64,000 nt of DNA from Hysterium pulicare CBS 123377 (lineage: Eukaryota > Ascomycota > Dothideomycetes > Hysteriales > Hysteriaceae): the NCBI GenBank assembly GCA_000467715.1, contig AJFK01000403.1, forward strand, positions 92,398 through 156,397, read 5' to 3'. The notes beneath the pieces were generated by a model. The model was given only the letters and a program-made list of their open reading frames with translations. It was not told the origin of the DNA and did no database searches. The position numbers and the translations under genes were made by a program. This document shows, piece after piece, positions 11,221 to 20,842 of the stretch (position 1 is the stretch's first letter; every line of letters begins with the position of its first letter).

Positions 11221-12422
11221 ATGGAAAATCTAACCCCTAAAGAGATTCTCAATGAGAATGCAACGGAATACTACGTGTCCTGGCATCCGGATGCCGACAG
11301 CTTCATGGATATGGAGATCCCTCAGTGGATTGATAAAGGTTTGGTAGATCCGCAGCTCAAAGAGGACTGGAAGAAGAAGCAGAGAGCCAAGGATGAGGAA
11401 ACGCGCCGAGCTCAACGAGCTCTATATAACTTGGGTTTCGGGTACTATCAGTCTTGTATGTCACTCCACTGACAACCCTTCTAGCAACCTTCCACTGACC
11501 CGTATTAGATTATGTCCCTATTCCAACAGCTCCACATACTCCTCCAGTAGCTACTCTGGCAAACACACCTTCTCTACTCGGGACACCAGGCACTCAGCGC
11601 GTGCAGCCCATACATCCAGCGAGCGCTACGCCATTGTCGACCACCTCAGTCCCCCCTTTGAGCCAAAATGAACCTCCTGCTCCGGCAGAAATCCTTCAAA
11701 TGATCCAGTCCATGCAGAATCCGCCGCCAGGAAAGAGCAACAAAGAAGGTCTGCCCTTCAGAGCATGGCTCTTTGACGCCTTCCCAGGCCAGTACACGCG
11801 GAACAAGAAATGGCTGCACCCGAAATCCCCCCTACATCAATACTCTATTGCCCAGCTGGGCATATCGCAGGATTTCTGGGACTGGATTTCTGGGACCACC
11901 ATAGCACCGAATGCGGTCAAATCGAATCCTCGGAATCCGACACCCGCATCCTCTGAGCATGGAGCTGCGGCAGCGGAACCGTTTGTGCGAGAGGAGCCAG
12001 AGGTGGTTGAGCATGTGCGGTGTAATCAGGCTCTGCGTAATGGAGCGGCGCGGCACTGGGGCGTTTCGCGGAGATGCAACCATCACCCTACTCTATTCTT
12101 GGTCTGCCATGGATGCAGGGTAAGCCACGCCAAACATGCCTTGAGCCCACTGCTGAAAGCTGCTGCGAGACGAGGAGCGAGGGTATCTGTGTGCCGAAAA
12201 TGTGCTGCTAAGGCTGTAGCTAAGCATGGACACGGTCACCAGGGCTGCAGGTGCGATACTGCTTGGACTTGCTGCCAGTGTCGTACGGCTGAGCTTATTA
12301 GCCTGGTATTCGCTCGGGAAGGCCGTGGTGTTGACGCGTGTGGAGGTTGTGGAGTTAATATGTTGGGGAAAGGGACGAAGGTGATGTGTTGTATGCGTTG
12401 CAGGAGATTCACTACGCCTTGA
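11221..12422 (+). CDS. Unknown protein with C-terminal CxxC-rich domain
   Basis: Two exons (11221-11455, 11509-12422) with a 53-bp intron give 382 aa. I do not recognise the family. The N-terminus is charged and helical, the middle is Pro/Thr rich, and a block near residue 150 reads FRAWLFDAFPGQYTRNKKW. The last ~120 residues are dense in cysteine and histidine (RRCNHHPTLFLVCHGCR, VCRKCAAKA, CRCDTAWTCCQCRT, ACGGCGVNM, MCCMRCRRF), which suggests a multi-zinc fold resembling RING/LIM-like treble clefs but matching none by eye. It lacks a signal peptide, so an intracellular role is likely. It is the first of several lineage-specific genes on the plus strand leading into the Myb-like cluster. A pyrimidine-rich leader and the context ATCATCATGG support the start. 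Confidence 0.7.
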
Positions 12423-12833
12423 TCGCTTGACTGGAAGGCGTTGTTTTGGGGGTATAGCTTGGGCAATTCCGTGCGCAGCTGGACAGCTTGAGCTCTTCCT
12501 TACCTTAGTCGCTTGGTTCCTTCACCTTCTCATTTCCGGATTTTTCACTTTCTGGATGCCAACATGTGTCGCTTAGCACCTTCAATCGCACTAGTCTATG
12601 CTTGGTCGAAATTAGGCTTAGTCTCTACTTCTACCGTTCAAAACTGAAGCTACTCTTCCTCTGGATCAATCTATTTATGTATAGCATTCATCGACATCGC
12701 TACTTTCACAAAGCCCTGTACAATGTCACAGCTTCGCATACACCTGTGCCAAATCGCCTCGCCAAAGCGCTCATACTTAATACTTCCACTCATCTTCATG
12801 TTTACAACCATTCTGTCCACCCACCAAACCACC
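12423..12833. other. Intergenic spacer
   Basis: No gene is seen apart from the 5' extension of the next reading frame, where in-frame ATGs at 12723 and 12798 could lengthen the downstream protein. Confidence 0.45.
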
Positions 12834-13544
12834 ATGTTTTCCACACAGCCCCAACATGGCTCTCGAAGAACTCCCTCTCCACAAACTCCACCGGAGGAGG
12901 AGCCCATCAACGACACAGCATTTTTCAACCGCGCACCACCAACTTTCGTCCCACCTCTCAATCTGAACCACCTTGGCATTCTCGCCGAGCGGCCTGAATC
13001 ATACTTCATCCTCTGGGGCTTCGACCCCTCCTCCAGCAACCCCCTAGCTGCCTGGATCGACAAGAAGGACGTTGGTTGGTATCTTTGTCGAGAATGGCAC
13101 GATCACAACCACAGCTGGAAGCGGAGTCTCTTTCTTATGGGGATTCGGCAGCGAATCTATGATGAGCGTGAGAGGGGTAAACGGGCTACGGATGAGATGA
13201 TCGTTTCTATTGTGAGGCGGTGCTTTTTAGAGGAGAGGCAGGCAAACAATTTGACGCCGGAAGAAGAGCAACTCTTTGATGAATTTGTTGACTTCGATGC
13301 TCGGAATATCCTATACAAGCCACCGGGCGATGTGGTCGGAACTGATGATAACTTAGGTCTGGTGAATGGGAACGAGGACAGTGAGGCTGAGTCTTGGATC
13401 TCTCCGCCTCCGTCGCCCATGGATCTTGTGGATCCGGATCGAACTGATCCAGGTATTACTATCGTTACATCTTCGTCAGTAAGTTCGAGCTCGGGGCTTT
13501 CGGATCCGCCAGATGTGGTGGTTATGCCGGAGGGGTTAAGGTAG
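12834..13544 (+). CDS. Hypothetical protein, family unknown
   Basis: Uninterrupted frame giving 236 aa from the third in-frame ATG; the upstream ATGs at 12798 and 12723 would add 12 or 37 residues. I chose 12834 because the residues after it (MFSTQPQHGSRRTPSPQTPP) resemble the disordered starts of neighbouring genes. The centre (residues ~50-170) is globular: LGILAERPESYFILWGFDP, WYLCREWHDHNHSWKRSLF, and a charged helix LEERQANNLTPEEEQLFDEF. The C-terminus is acidic and Ser-rich. No domain is recognised. It lies between the CxxC-rich gene and the Myb-like cluster and has the same orientation. Confidence 0.55.
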   Translation: MFSTQPQHGSRRTPSPQTPPEEEPINDTAFFNRAPPTFVPPLNLNHLGILAERPESYFILWGFDPSSSNPLAAWIDKKDVGWYLCREWHDHNHSWKRSLFLMGIRQRIYDERERGKRATDEMIVSIVRRCFLEERQANNLTPEEEQLFDEFVDFDARNILYKPPGDVVGTDDNLGLVNGNEDSEAESWISPPPSPMDLVDPDRTDPGITIVTSSSVSSSSGLSDPPDVVVMPEGLR

Positions 13545-14416
13545 GGGTGCAGCTGTCTCGGGGAGGGGTAGGTGGTTGGAGGGTTGTATAGTCGAAGGAC
13601 TAAAATTCTGGCTACCCTAGAGTTCTAGGCAGTTGTAGGCAAATTCAAGAATGAGGAGATTAGTTTGTAGATTCAAAAAATGTAAAATGTATTGATGGGA
13701 CGTTATCCTCATTCGTCTGGTGGGTGGACATCCTGAGATTCCTCCTTGGCGTAAATTTCCGCACAACTGTAGTTTTGGTCACGTACAACCCCTTTAATTT
13801 ACTCACATACAGGATTAAAAGCTCTCTTGCGGTGTCTTCAAGACTATCTCGTTAATTGTCTAAACTCGCCCATTCTTTACGAGTTTAAGTTTGTTCGGTG
13901 CTCGCGTTCACGACGCGTGGTTGAGCTTTCTCAGTCGCTTCTTCATTGTGCATGGACATGTATCCGAAGTTCTAGCAAAGCAATACGATTCATGTGTTGG
14001 TAAAGGACTCGAAGTTTGATGAACATATTCAGGAATTCCCTTCACACTCTTTTTTCACGTCTGAAAATCCGAGATTCACGAAATAGCAACGAAGTTTGCG
14101 TGCGAATAAACGCAGTGAACCAAAACTATCCCGCCCGCGTATACACCATACGAAATGATGGCTGAGCTTCACACAAAACGTTTCTATGTTGAATGAATCA
14201 CCCCTTTGCTCCCATTTCTTATTGGAAGCACTCACTTCTCATTTCTCATGTGAATTCATATTTTCATTAAGGAATAGCTAGGGCCAGGCTATAAAGATAT
14301 AAAATGGGGTCCTCATCCCATACTGTTTACGGTATACCCACCACATTCAAGCACTCGAAAACAACTACTCAACCACCAATATCTTATTCAGCTCCAAGCA
14401 ACGAGAATCTTTCAAC
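13545..14416. other. Intergenic, promoter of the first Myb-like gene
   Basis: No coding sequence is supported. The right end carries a TATA-like element, listed separately. Confidence 0.5.
14290..14296 (+). promoter_or_regulatory. TATA-like element (TATAAAG)
   Basis: TATAAAG lies about 120 bp upstream of the start codon at 14417 and is followed by a second A/T-rich motif, ATATAAAA. The spacing is plausible for a fungal TATA box with a short leader. The call rests on motif and position only. Confidence 0.4.
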
Positions 14417-16195
14417 ATGCGGTATGTTGATATGACAAATTCGCCGAATGCTTCGCCTTTAACTACTCCTGCTTCGAGTCCGACAACCCCTGCTCCTCGC
14501 GGAGAACTTGGGACTCAGTCTAATCCAATCGATTTGGCTGTATCCCCATCATCTGCTACCTCAACACCGGTTTTCTCCGGGTATCGTGCCCCTGGATTCG
14601 GTACGCCGCTTGGAAGTTCCAACCACAATACTCCAGACGTAACCCATTCTGGTAGTACTCTGCAGGGTGACTCTTTTCGAGAGAACCCAATTCCTGTCCC
14701 TCCGCCCACGCCTTTCAATTCTCCGGCTCAGCAGGCGCACACCCCTCCATCGGTTGAACCCGTTATGCCTGAGATTTCACTTCCCGCTCGGACTACGCTC
14801 TTCCCAGATGGATTACAATTTGGTATTCCTCGTCGACGGGCTCAAAAGGATCCTCATCCTGGGCCTTGCTCTGTGGCGCCGACATCTGCGACCCCTAATA
14901 AGTCGACTACTGTTGAGACTACACTGTTCCCAGATGGCTTGCGATTCGGTGTTCCACGTCGACGGGTTCAAAATGATCCCCATCCTGGACCTTACTCCAG
15001 CCAATTTTCCAATGCTTTAACTCCTGGAAGCCAACCCCACACTCTAACTCCTTTGCAGCATGGGTCGCCTCAAGCTGCCGCTACTCCGGTTCGTCAAACC
15101 ACTGTTGTGCAAGATACTTCTCATACCCGCACTGTTTCGCAGCATCCCACAACGCAAGTCGGGACTATTCCAGGTTCTCAGGCAGGAGGCTTGCAAGATA
15201 ATTCCACTACCTCCACTCCGGTGGTACCTGCCAATGGAATCGTTGCTAGCACTATTCGTCATAGCAATACACCGAGATCTCCTTCAGCGGTGCCGGGGCC
15301 AACATATCCTATGGTACCCAATGAACCCATCAATCCCCTCACCCGTCCACTGTCAGCGGTTGAAGTTAGAAGCGCCCAGAATGTTCAGAACCCCAACACG
15401 CAAACTGGTTCTCCTCTCGTAAACATCGGCCGAGCCATAAATAGAGGTGGCTCATCTCACCATACTATCACGCTCCGAAACTTGAAACAGTTTCTAAAAC
15501 GCTTTGGTATCAACATGCCCGACAACAACTCCACGGACAAGGAACGTGATGAAGAACTGGAACGCGTCCGCCGCTTATCAGCCATCGAGTTCGCACTTGA
15601 TAATCGTGACCGATTTCCCAATATGTCTAAGAAAGACATCATTAGAAACATGGGTCTGACAACTAAAGATCCGGGTTCAGAGTATTCCGGAAAGAGTAAA
15701 AAAGAGCAACGAATGGAAGATGAGAAGGAGATCCAGAAGATCAAGGAAGCACTTGGAATAGAGAACGAAGTTGATTCTGACAGTGGAAGTGATGAGGACG
15801 AGGAAGAATCCGAATCCGAAGAAGAGGGCAACGAGGAAAACGAAGCCAATGAGGAAGATCAGCCTACTGCTCACGATGAAGAACCAGCCGAAGAAGACCC
15901 TGAAGATGAAACTGAAGAAGGGGAGCACTCCGAAGAAGAACCCGAAACCGCTCAAAATGGGGCATCTGTTCCTTCTCGAATAAATTCCAACCCACGGCAG
16001 CCATGGACACGAGCAGATGATGAAATCTTAACCAGAGCTCGATTGGAGGAGGGATTGAGTAATAGAGAGATAGTGGCAAGGTACTTTCCGACGAGATCAA
16101 CGGCTTCGGTGGCGGGCCATTGGTTCATTCTGAAGCAGTGGGGTGTAAGGAGTCGTGAGGATGTGATCCGGGCGAATCAAGATCGGCAACAGTGA
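14417..16195 (+). CDS. Myb/SANT-like protein with long disordered N-terminus
   Basis: Single-exon frame of 592 aa. The first ~330 residues are Pro/Thr/Ser rich and contain an internal duplication: TTLFPDGLQFGIPRRRAQKD (from residue 126) recurs 42 residues later as TTLFPDGLRFGVPRRRVQND. A charged helical block follows (LKQFLKRFGINMPDN; KDIIRNMGLTTKDPGSEYSG), then an E/D-rich stretch (~450-515). The protein ends with one Myb/SANT-like repeat, PWTRADDEILTRARLEEGLS followed by NREIVARYFPTRSTASVAGHW. The WT...L..AR..G...EI...YFP.R...AV pattern is shared with the next four genes. The role is probably DNA or chromatin binding in the nucleus; no target can be read from the sequence. Confidence 0.75.
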   Translation: MRYVDMTNSPNASPLTTPASSPTTPAPRGELGTQSNPIDLAVSPSSATSTPVFSGYRAPGFGTPLGSSNHNTPDVTHSGSTLQGDSFRENPIPVPPPTPFNSPAQQAHTPPSVEPVMPEISLPARTTLFPDGLQFGIPRRRAQKDPHPGPCSVAPTSATPNKSTTVETTLFPDGLRFGVPRRRVQNDPHPGPYSSQFSNALTPGSQPHTLTPLQHGSPQAAATPVRQTTVVQDTSHTRTVSQHPTTQVGTIPGSQAGGLQDNSTTSTPVVPANGIVASTIRHSNTPRSPSAVPGPTYPMVPNEPINPLTRPLSAVEVRSAQNVQNPNTQTGSPLVNIGRAINRGGSSHHTITLRNLKQFLKRFGINMPDNNSTDKERDEELERVRRLSAIEFALDNRDRFPNMSKKDIIRNMGLTTKDPGSEYSGKSKKEQRMEDEKEIQKIKEALGIENEVDSDSGSDEDEEESESEEEGNEENEANEEDQPTAHDEEPAEEDPEDETEEGEHSEEEPETAQNGASVPSRINSNPRQPWTRADDEILTRARLEEGLSNREIVARYFPTRSTASVAGHWFILKQWGVRSREDVIRANQDRQQ

Positions 16196-16635
16196 TGCAA
16201 GCTATCATAGGGGGTAAGGGGAGGCTGAGGTGATTGAAGTAGTCAAGAATGTTGGGAGAGCGATGTGATCATGGGGTTTTCTTTCAGAACTTTCGTGTAG
16301 GCATATGGTCTATTTCACGTTAGTTTCTAGTTCAAATGCTCAGCCTCATTCACACATGGCTCTCAAATCAATTATACGTGATATACTCTTCGTCACCGTC
16401 CCCATGAATCATATTTCCTCCTTCACATTTTTCTCCTATAGTGGTAACACAACCTTTCTCTGCACTGCAGTTATACTTCCTGAAAGACATGTATGGGCTA
16501 GCTGCTATAAGAAAACACTATTAACTTAAACAACATATAGGTATACGAAAGCTAGGAGAAGGATCTCTAAATAAATACACCCTAATTTCGAACGAGCCAG
16601 TCTTAACAGCGCAGGAAAGGCTACGGCAAATATAT
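16196..16635. other. Intergenic spacer in Myb-like cluster
   Basis: A/T-rich spacer with no supported gene. Confidence 0.5.
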
Positions 16636-17016
16636 ATGGCCAGGTTCTGGGCAGACCCGACTAACCACGACAAGAATACGGTTTGGTGCTGGGATGAGAA
16701 TCAGCGGCATCTTGTAGTCGTTGCATATACAGGGTCTCCAGATTACCAGTGGTCGGAGTTGGAAGAGAAGACTCTTCTAGAGGCTCGCAGAATGGCGTGG
16801 ACCTATGAGGATATTGCGGAACATTGCTTTTCAAATCATAGGACTGTGCACGCTTGTGCCACACACATGTACACCCTGAAAAGTCAAGACCTTTATGTCG
16901 AAAGTCCATATATCATGTCAGATCCTGTTCGGAGGCGAATAGCAGAAGGCCAGGATTATGATGGGATTGGGCGAGGAGATAACGAGAGTGAAAGCCAGGG
17001 AGCAGATATTTCTTAG
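16636..17016 (+). CDS. Small single-repeat Myb/SANT-like protein
   Basis: 126 aa, single exon. The N-terminus has a CWDENQRHLVVV motif that recurs in the gene at 17.9 kb (CWDEDQQTLVDV). One Myb-like repeat follows: WSELEEKTLLEARRMAWTYE, then DIAEHCFSNHRTVHACATHM. A short acidic tail (DNESESQGADIS) ends the protein. A single repeat with no other fold suggests a dimeric or accessory DNA-binding protein. It is clearly a paralogue of the gene at 17932-18372 and shares its strand. The start is the first ATG in frame. Transcription has not been shown, and such small genes can be missed or spurious, but the paralogy argues that it is real. Confidence 0.65.
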   Translation: MARFWADPTNHDKNTVWCWDENQRHLVVVAYTGSPDYQWSELEEKTLLEARRMAWTYEDIAEHCFSNHRTVHACATHMYTLKSQDLYVESPYIMSDPVRRRIAEGQDYDGIGRGDNESESQGADIS

Positions 17017-17931
17017 ATCAGCAAAACTTATGGAGATAGAGGATAAGTTCCGAACTTTGGTGTAAGGATGGGAATGAATAAACTTGTGCCCTCAAAGTTG
17101 CTACTTATCGAGTCAAATGTGACCCATTATTGTTTGAAGAGGAGTTACCTTCCGAGTCAAAGCCACAGCCACAGCCACAGCTTCATACCTAACAAAAAAT
17201 CACCAGCACGTGGCTCGCAGATCATCCGCACATGCCAACACTAGCCCCACTTTCACCTTTCACCCTCAAGTTCCTCTACTTCCTAATACAGTAGGTCTTT
17301 TGCAGAGTGTTGGATCCTGGACAAGACCTTTAAAATGTCGTCCAATCATTTTGCGAGCGCATTCTAGCCCTATCGTAGGGCATTCACCTCTCCACACCGG
17401 CACGCGGCCCGAACCACTAGCGCAGGCGGCTTAACAAATTCACCCTTCAATCATCTGGTGATGTGCATGTAAAAGTAGTTTGTTCGAATGTTGTGCTTCT
17501 CCTACTTCGGGAAACTACCATTCACCATGCCGGCCAATATGCTCTTTCCGTTTCAGCAGACCCACCTGCCGTCTCGTTGTAGCATTTCTTCAGTCACCCA
17601 CCAACATCATCCATCAACATCAAAAACATCGCTAAGTTCCGCAAATATCTTAGATGACCTTTGCTCAGGCGCGACTAGTCTACTCCTCTACCCATCCTGA
17701 ACCCAGCAGAACCGGCCACGCTCACAGCAGGACGGTAACATCAACTCCTGTGACCAGCAACTACCAATCTGCATTACAAGCATTCGTCGCTGGTCAAATT
17801 CTGTATCGGACTCCTTGCGTAATAAAGATCACACCACATTCCAGCGAGCATTCTCTTGGGCACAGTGGTATGCTTGCACTTTACTACACTTGCTTTTGGA
17901 CCGAAGTTGACGCTATGCAACAGATCTCATC
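17017..17931. other. Intergenic spacer in Myb-like cluster
   Basis: 915 bp with only short open frames and no family signature. At 17160-17182 the hexamer CCACAG/AGCCAC is repeated about four times (microsatellite-like). Confidence 0.5.
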
Positions 17932-18372
17932 ATGCCCTCTAAGAACCACGATCGAACCGCTTCACCACATCCACCAAAAACCGTTTTGTGTTGGGACGAG
18001 GATCAGCAAACGCTAGTCGATGTTCCCAATCCGTACACGGAGTTCACGAAAAGGAGTTATTGGACTAGCACACAGAAAAAAACCCTTGCAGAAGCAAGAA
18101 ACAGAAAGTGGCCTTACAAAAAGATTGTCGAGCTTTGCTTTCCTGGGTTCAGAACAGAGAACGCGGTTTATGTTCAATGGCGAAGGATCAAACCCTCTCA
18201 TTTAAGACGCACTACAACTTCTAAGGCAACAAAAGACACTGCTGAGATTGAGAGAAAGTGGGCTGAGCATGCCAAAAGGAAAGGATACGGTGCAAGTGAC
18301 GATGGTTCTGACTATGAGAGCGAAACTCTGGAGGAGATGTTTAAGTCACCTAGCGACGATGAAGAGACTTAA
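17932..18372 (+). CDS. Small single-repeat Myb/SANT-like protein, paralogue
   Basis: 146 aa, single exon. It shares with the preceding small gene the module TVLCWDEDQQTLVDV (there TVWCWDENQRHLVVV), followed by the Myb-like repeat YWTSTQKKTLAEARNRKWPY plus KKIVELCFPGFRTENAVYVQW. The C-terminus is longer, with a basic helix (ERKWAEHAKRKGYG) and an acidic end (SDYESETLEEMFKSPSDDEE). Lys/Arg-rich segments could serve as nuclear localisation signals. The two genes look like an old local duplication, since identity is limited to motif positions. Confidence 0.68.
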   Translation: MPSKNHDRTASPHPPKTVLCWDEDQQTLVDVPNPYTEFTKRSYWTSTQKKTLAEARNRKWPYKKIVELCFPGFRTENAVYVQWRRIKPSHLRRTTTSKATKDTAEIERKWAEHAKRKGYGASDDGSDYESETLEEMFKSPSDDEET

Positions 18373-18709
18373 GTTTTAAGCCGAGTATCAAGAGACGAGT
18401 GTTGTGGGGGTAATTGACCAAGAGTTAGGTCTTCTGAGGCATAGTATGGGTGGAAGTGTAATGCTAGCAGAGTCGAGCAATGAAGCGACGACGACATCCG
18501 TACAGGCTTCGCAATGCATTCTCCACGTGACACTATAGATGGCAGTCATTACCTCTCGATCGCTAGCCGCCTCACAGCTTATTAACCCACCGGCCATGAG
18601 TGAAAGAGAAAAAAGGGCTAAACCAGCTACAATAACATGACCACCAACTCCACATCCAACCACTGTACACTCAATCAATCTCCACCTAACCACTGCCTCA
18701 CTTTACAAG
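18373..18709. other. Intergenic spacer
   Basis: No gene seen; it holds the promoter of the three-repeat Myb-like gene. Confidence 0.45.
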
Positions 18710-19834
18710 ATGGACGGCGACCAGCACGTTAGTAATCGCAACGAAGTGCAACCTAGAAACGACTACTGGAAAACCGTCTTACCTAATGAGGAAGGTGAAC
18801 TTGATCCACACTCACACACAAGCGCTCAAACAGCTACTCACGAAACCCATGAGAGCATTACAGAAGCCGAACCAAACACTGCTACCGATTCATCCACAAA
18901 CTTAGTCATGCGAAAGCCAAGCCCACCTATAAGCAAGCCAGTCTCAGGAATGCCCAGTCCTAATGGCGCTGCTAAATATATTGTTCCTGATACAGATGTG
19001 GCTGCATCGCGCATGTGGAAAGGGATAGCTAGGGACTACAACACTTGGCGTGTCAAGCATTCACTCAAGGAAAAGTTGGCGGAGCTCAAAGTCTATGGAT
19101 GGCGTGATAAATTCAGCCCAAAGCCTTCCCGAGAAGAAAATGATGAGATCTCTTACCTTTTGGCTGCATTGGAAGCCCATCGAGCGAGCACTAAGACAAT
19201 CCTTCGTGCTCCAGAGCTTCCGCCAGGTTATTCGTTCGCTGCATCCAATGTTCCGGACGCACCCTATGCAGCCGCAACGAAGACGCACCTTGATGTTCCC
19301 GTAAATGGATTGACTACTGGTCATCCCAGACGCAAAGCAATAAAATGGACTTCGGAAGAAAGCCAGATTCTTGTCAACGCACGGAAATCGGGAATAGGAT
19401 ATGTGGAAATTCAGAACATTCACTTTCCCGCACGGACTGTTGGCGGTATCGCTAGACATTATTCAATAATCAACGGCAAATCAAAAGCACACCCTCCTGA
19501 AGGAGACTCATATGACATCGGAATAATACAGCCGCCTTCGAAATGGACTGAAAAGCAAAATGTCCTGCTTGTACAAGCTCGTCGTCGTGGTGATGACTTT
19601 GCAGACATTCAAGAAACGCTTTTCCCTTACAGAACCATGGAAGCTATTATCGCACAGTATGCGCGACTTACGGATAATGGTGAACCTAAATGGACGGACG
19701 AAGATTATATGGCTCTTGTGCGTGGCAGAATGGTCGGAATGCCATTTTCAAAGATCGTGCGGGAAGCTACTCCTACACGGAACGTGGACTCTGCGATGAA
19801 ACACTACTACGAAATGAGCCCTGAAGAGCGATAA
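18710..19834 (+). CDS. Three-repeat Myb/SANT-like protein, truncated by an in-frame TAA
   Basis: 374 aa before the stop. The N-terminal ~200 residues are disordered or helical (LKEKLAELKVYGWRDKFSPK). Three Myb-like repeats follow at about residues 211-255 (KWTSEESQILVNARKSGIGY), 277-320 (KWTEKQNVLLVQARRRGDDF) and 326-370 (KWTDEDYMALVRGRMVGMPF). The frame ends at TAA 19832-19834, but the same frame continues with sequence homologous to the end of the next repeat: ER-stop-RIEAM here matches GRKRIEEV after repeat four. The stop therefore looks like a recent nonsense mutation of a four-repeat protein (see the next entry). The three-repeat product may still be made. Role as for the rest of the cluster: probable nuclear DNA-binding protein. 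Confidence 0.7.
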   Translation: MDGDQHVSNRNEVQPRNDYWKTVLPNEEGELDPHSHTSAQTATHETHESITEAEPNTATDSSTNLVMRKPSPPISKPVSGMPSPNGAAKYIVPDTDVAASRMWKGIARDYNTWRVKHSLKEKLAELKVYGWRDKFSPKPSREENDEISYLLAALEAHRASTKTILRAPELPPGYSFAASNVPDAPYAAATKTHLDVPVNGLTTGHPRRKAIKWTSEESQILVNARKSGIGYVEIQNIHFPARTVGGIARHYSIINGKSKAHPPEGDSYDIGIIQPPSKWTEKQNVLLVQARRRGDDFADIQETLFPYRTMEAIIAQYARLTDNGEPKWTDEDYMALVRGRMVGMPFSKIVREATPTRNVDSAMKHYYEMSPEER

Positions 19835-20224
19835 CGCATCGAGGCGATGGTGGACCAGGAGAACCCAGCATTCCATGCGGGAGAACAATGTCAGGAAGAA
19901 GCGTCAAAGAGCCCGTCGATGGAGTAAGTTCTCAACGGACAACTGTTGAATCCCGTTCAGTTACCTAAAGCCTTGGCTCGAAAGAATCCTAGGTGGACCG
20001 AGGAAGAAAATGAGGCTCTTGTCCGAAGCAGAATGAACGGAATGGACTTCCAGGCAATCACAAGAACCTATTTTCCTGCCAGGAAGGTGGATGCGGTTAT
20101 GAAACATTGGTACCAGTTAGGTGCTGAAGGGCGGAAGCGGATTGAGGAAGTCTGGCAGCAGAATGACGGAACGGAAGAAGAGGTTGGTAAAGGTCGACCA
20201 CGCGTAAGCGGTGATTTTATTTAA
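19835..20224 (+). pseudogene. Detached fourth Myb-like repeat of the preceding gene
   Basis: This segment is in the same frame as the 18710-19834 gene and runs on past its TAA. It encodes ~30 residues of linker and then a fourth repeat (WTEEENEALVRSRMNGMDFQ, AITRTYFPARKVDAVMKHWY). A second in-frame TAA (19925-19927) lies inside a good intron candidate: donor GTAAGT at 19924 and acceptor CCTAG ending at 19992, 69 bp, which keeps frame and joins GAG to TGG of the repeat. Only the TAA at 19832 then separates this repeat from the first three. The repeat has no good ATG of its own. Confidence 0.65.
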
Positions 20225-20842
20225 AGCTCTCATTGTGGGGCATCATGGCAAGCAGTAATGAGGGCATATTGCAGGTTGCGGCCCTCTTCCTCTGATCCCC
20301 TCACTACGGACTCCATTGAGCGACTCATGTGCTGAGATTTCTAGAAAGTCATCATCATTTCCATTTCAAATTGCCTAAGTCTTTTACGGCACTTCAGCGG
20401 TATACTTCAAGTCACTCTTTTGATGTATTTCAGTTAGAGTTATGTATTATGCTTTCTGTTTTGAGAATTTGAAAATGTTGTGTAGTGCACAATGAAATGA
20501 TGCCCCTCGCCGTGATGTAGAACGCTTCCCTCAAATATGTTAATTTGCATTGTGAACGCATAGCTCGCCATATACCTATAATACTCGTTTAAGACCAAAT
20601 CCTTGAAAACTAGAGCCAATATCTTTCTTTATCGTGTTTAGTCTTATTTTGATAGTCCTGCTACCCACTGATATGAAATTGTTCTTGCATAACAGCAGGT
20701 GTAACAATATAAAAGATGAGAGCGATCATTCATGTCCATGATCCGTAAAATTTCGCATTCCTAATCTTTCTATCACGTACTATCATAGATTGACACATTA
20801 CTTACCAAAATCACATCGAACACATATTTCGGGACGATCAAC
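20225..20842. other. Intergenic spacer in Myb-like cluster
   Basis: A/T-rich, no gene seen. Confidence 0.5.

Noticed and set aside
19924-19960. 37-bp intron (GTAAGT...TTCAG) before the fourth Myb-like repeat
   Set aside because: It shifts the frame of the repeat; the 69-bp version ending CCTAG keeps it.
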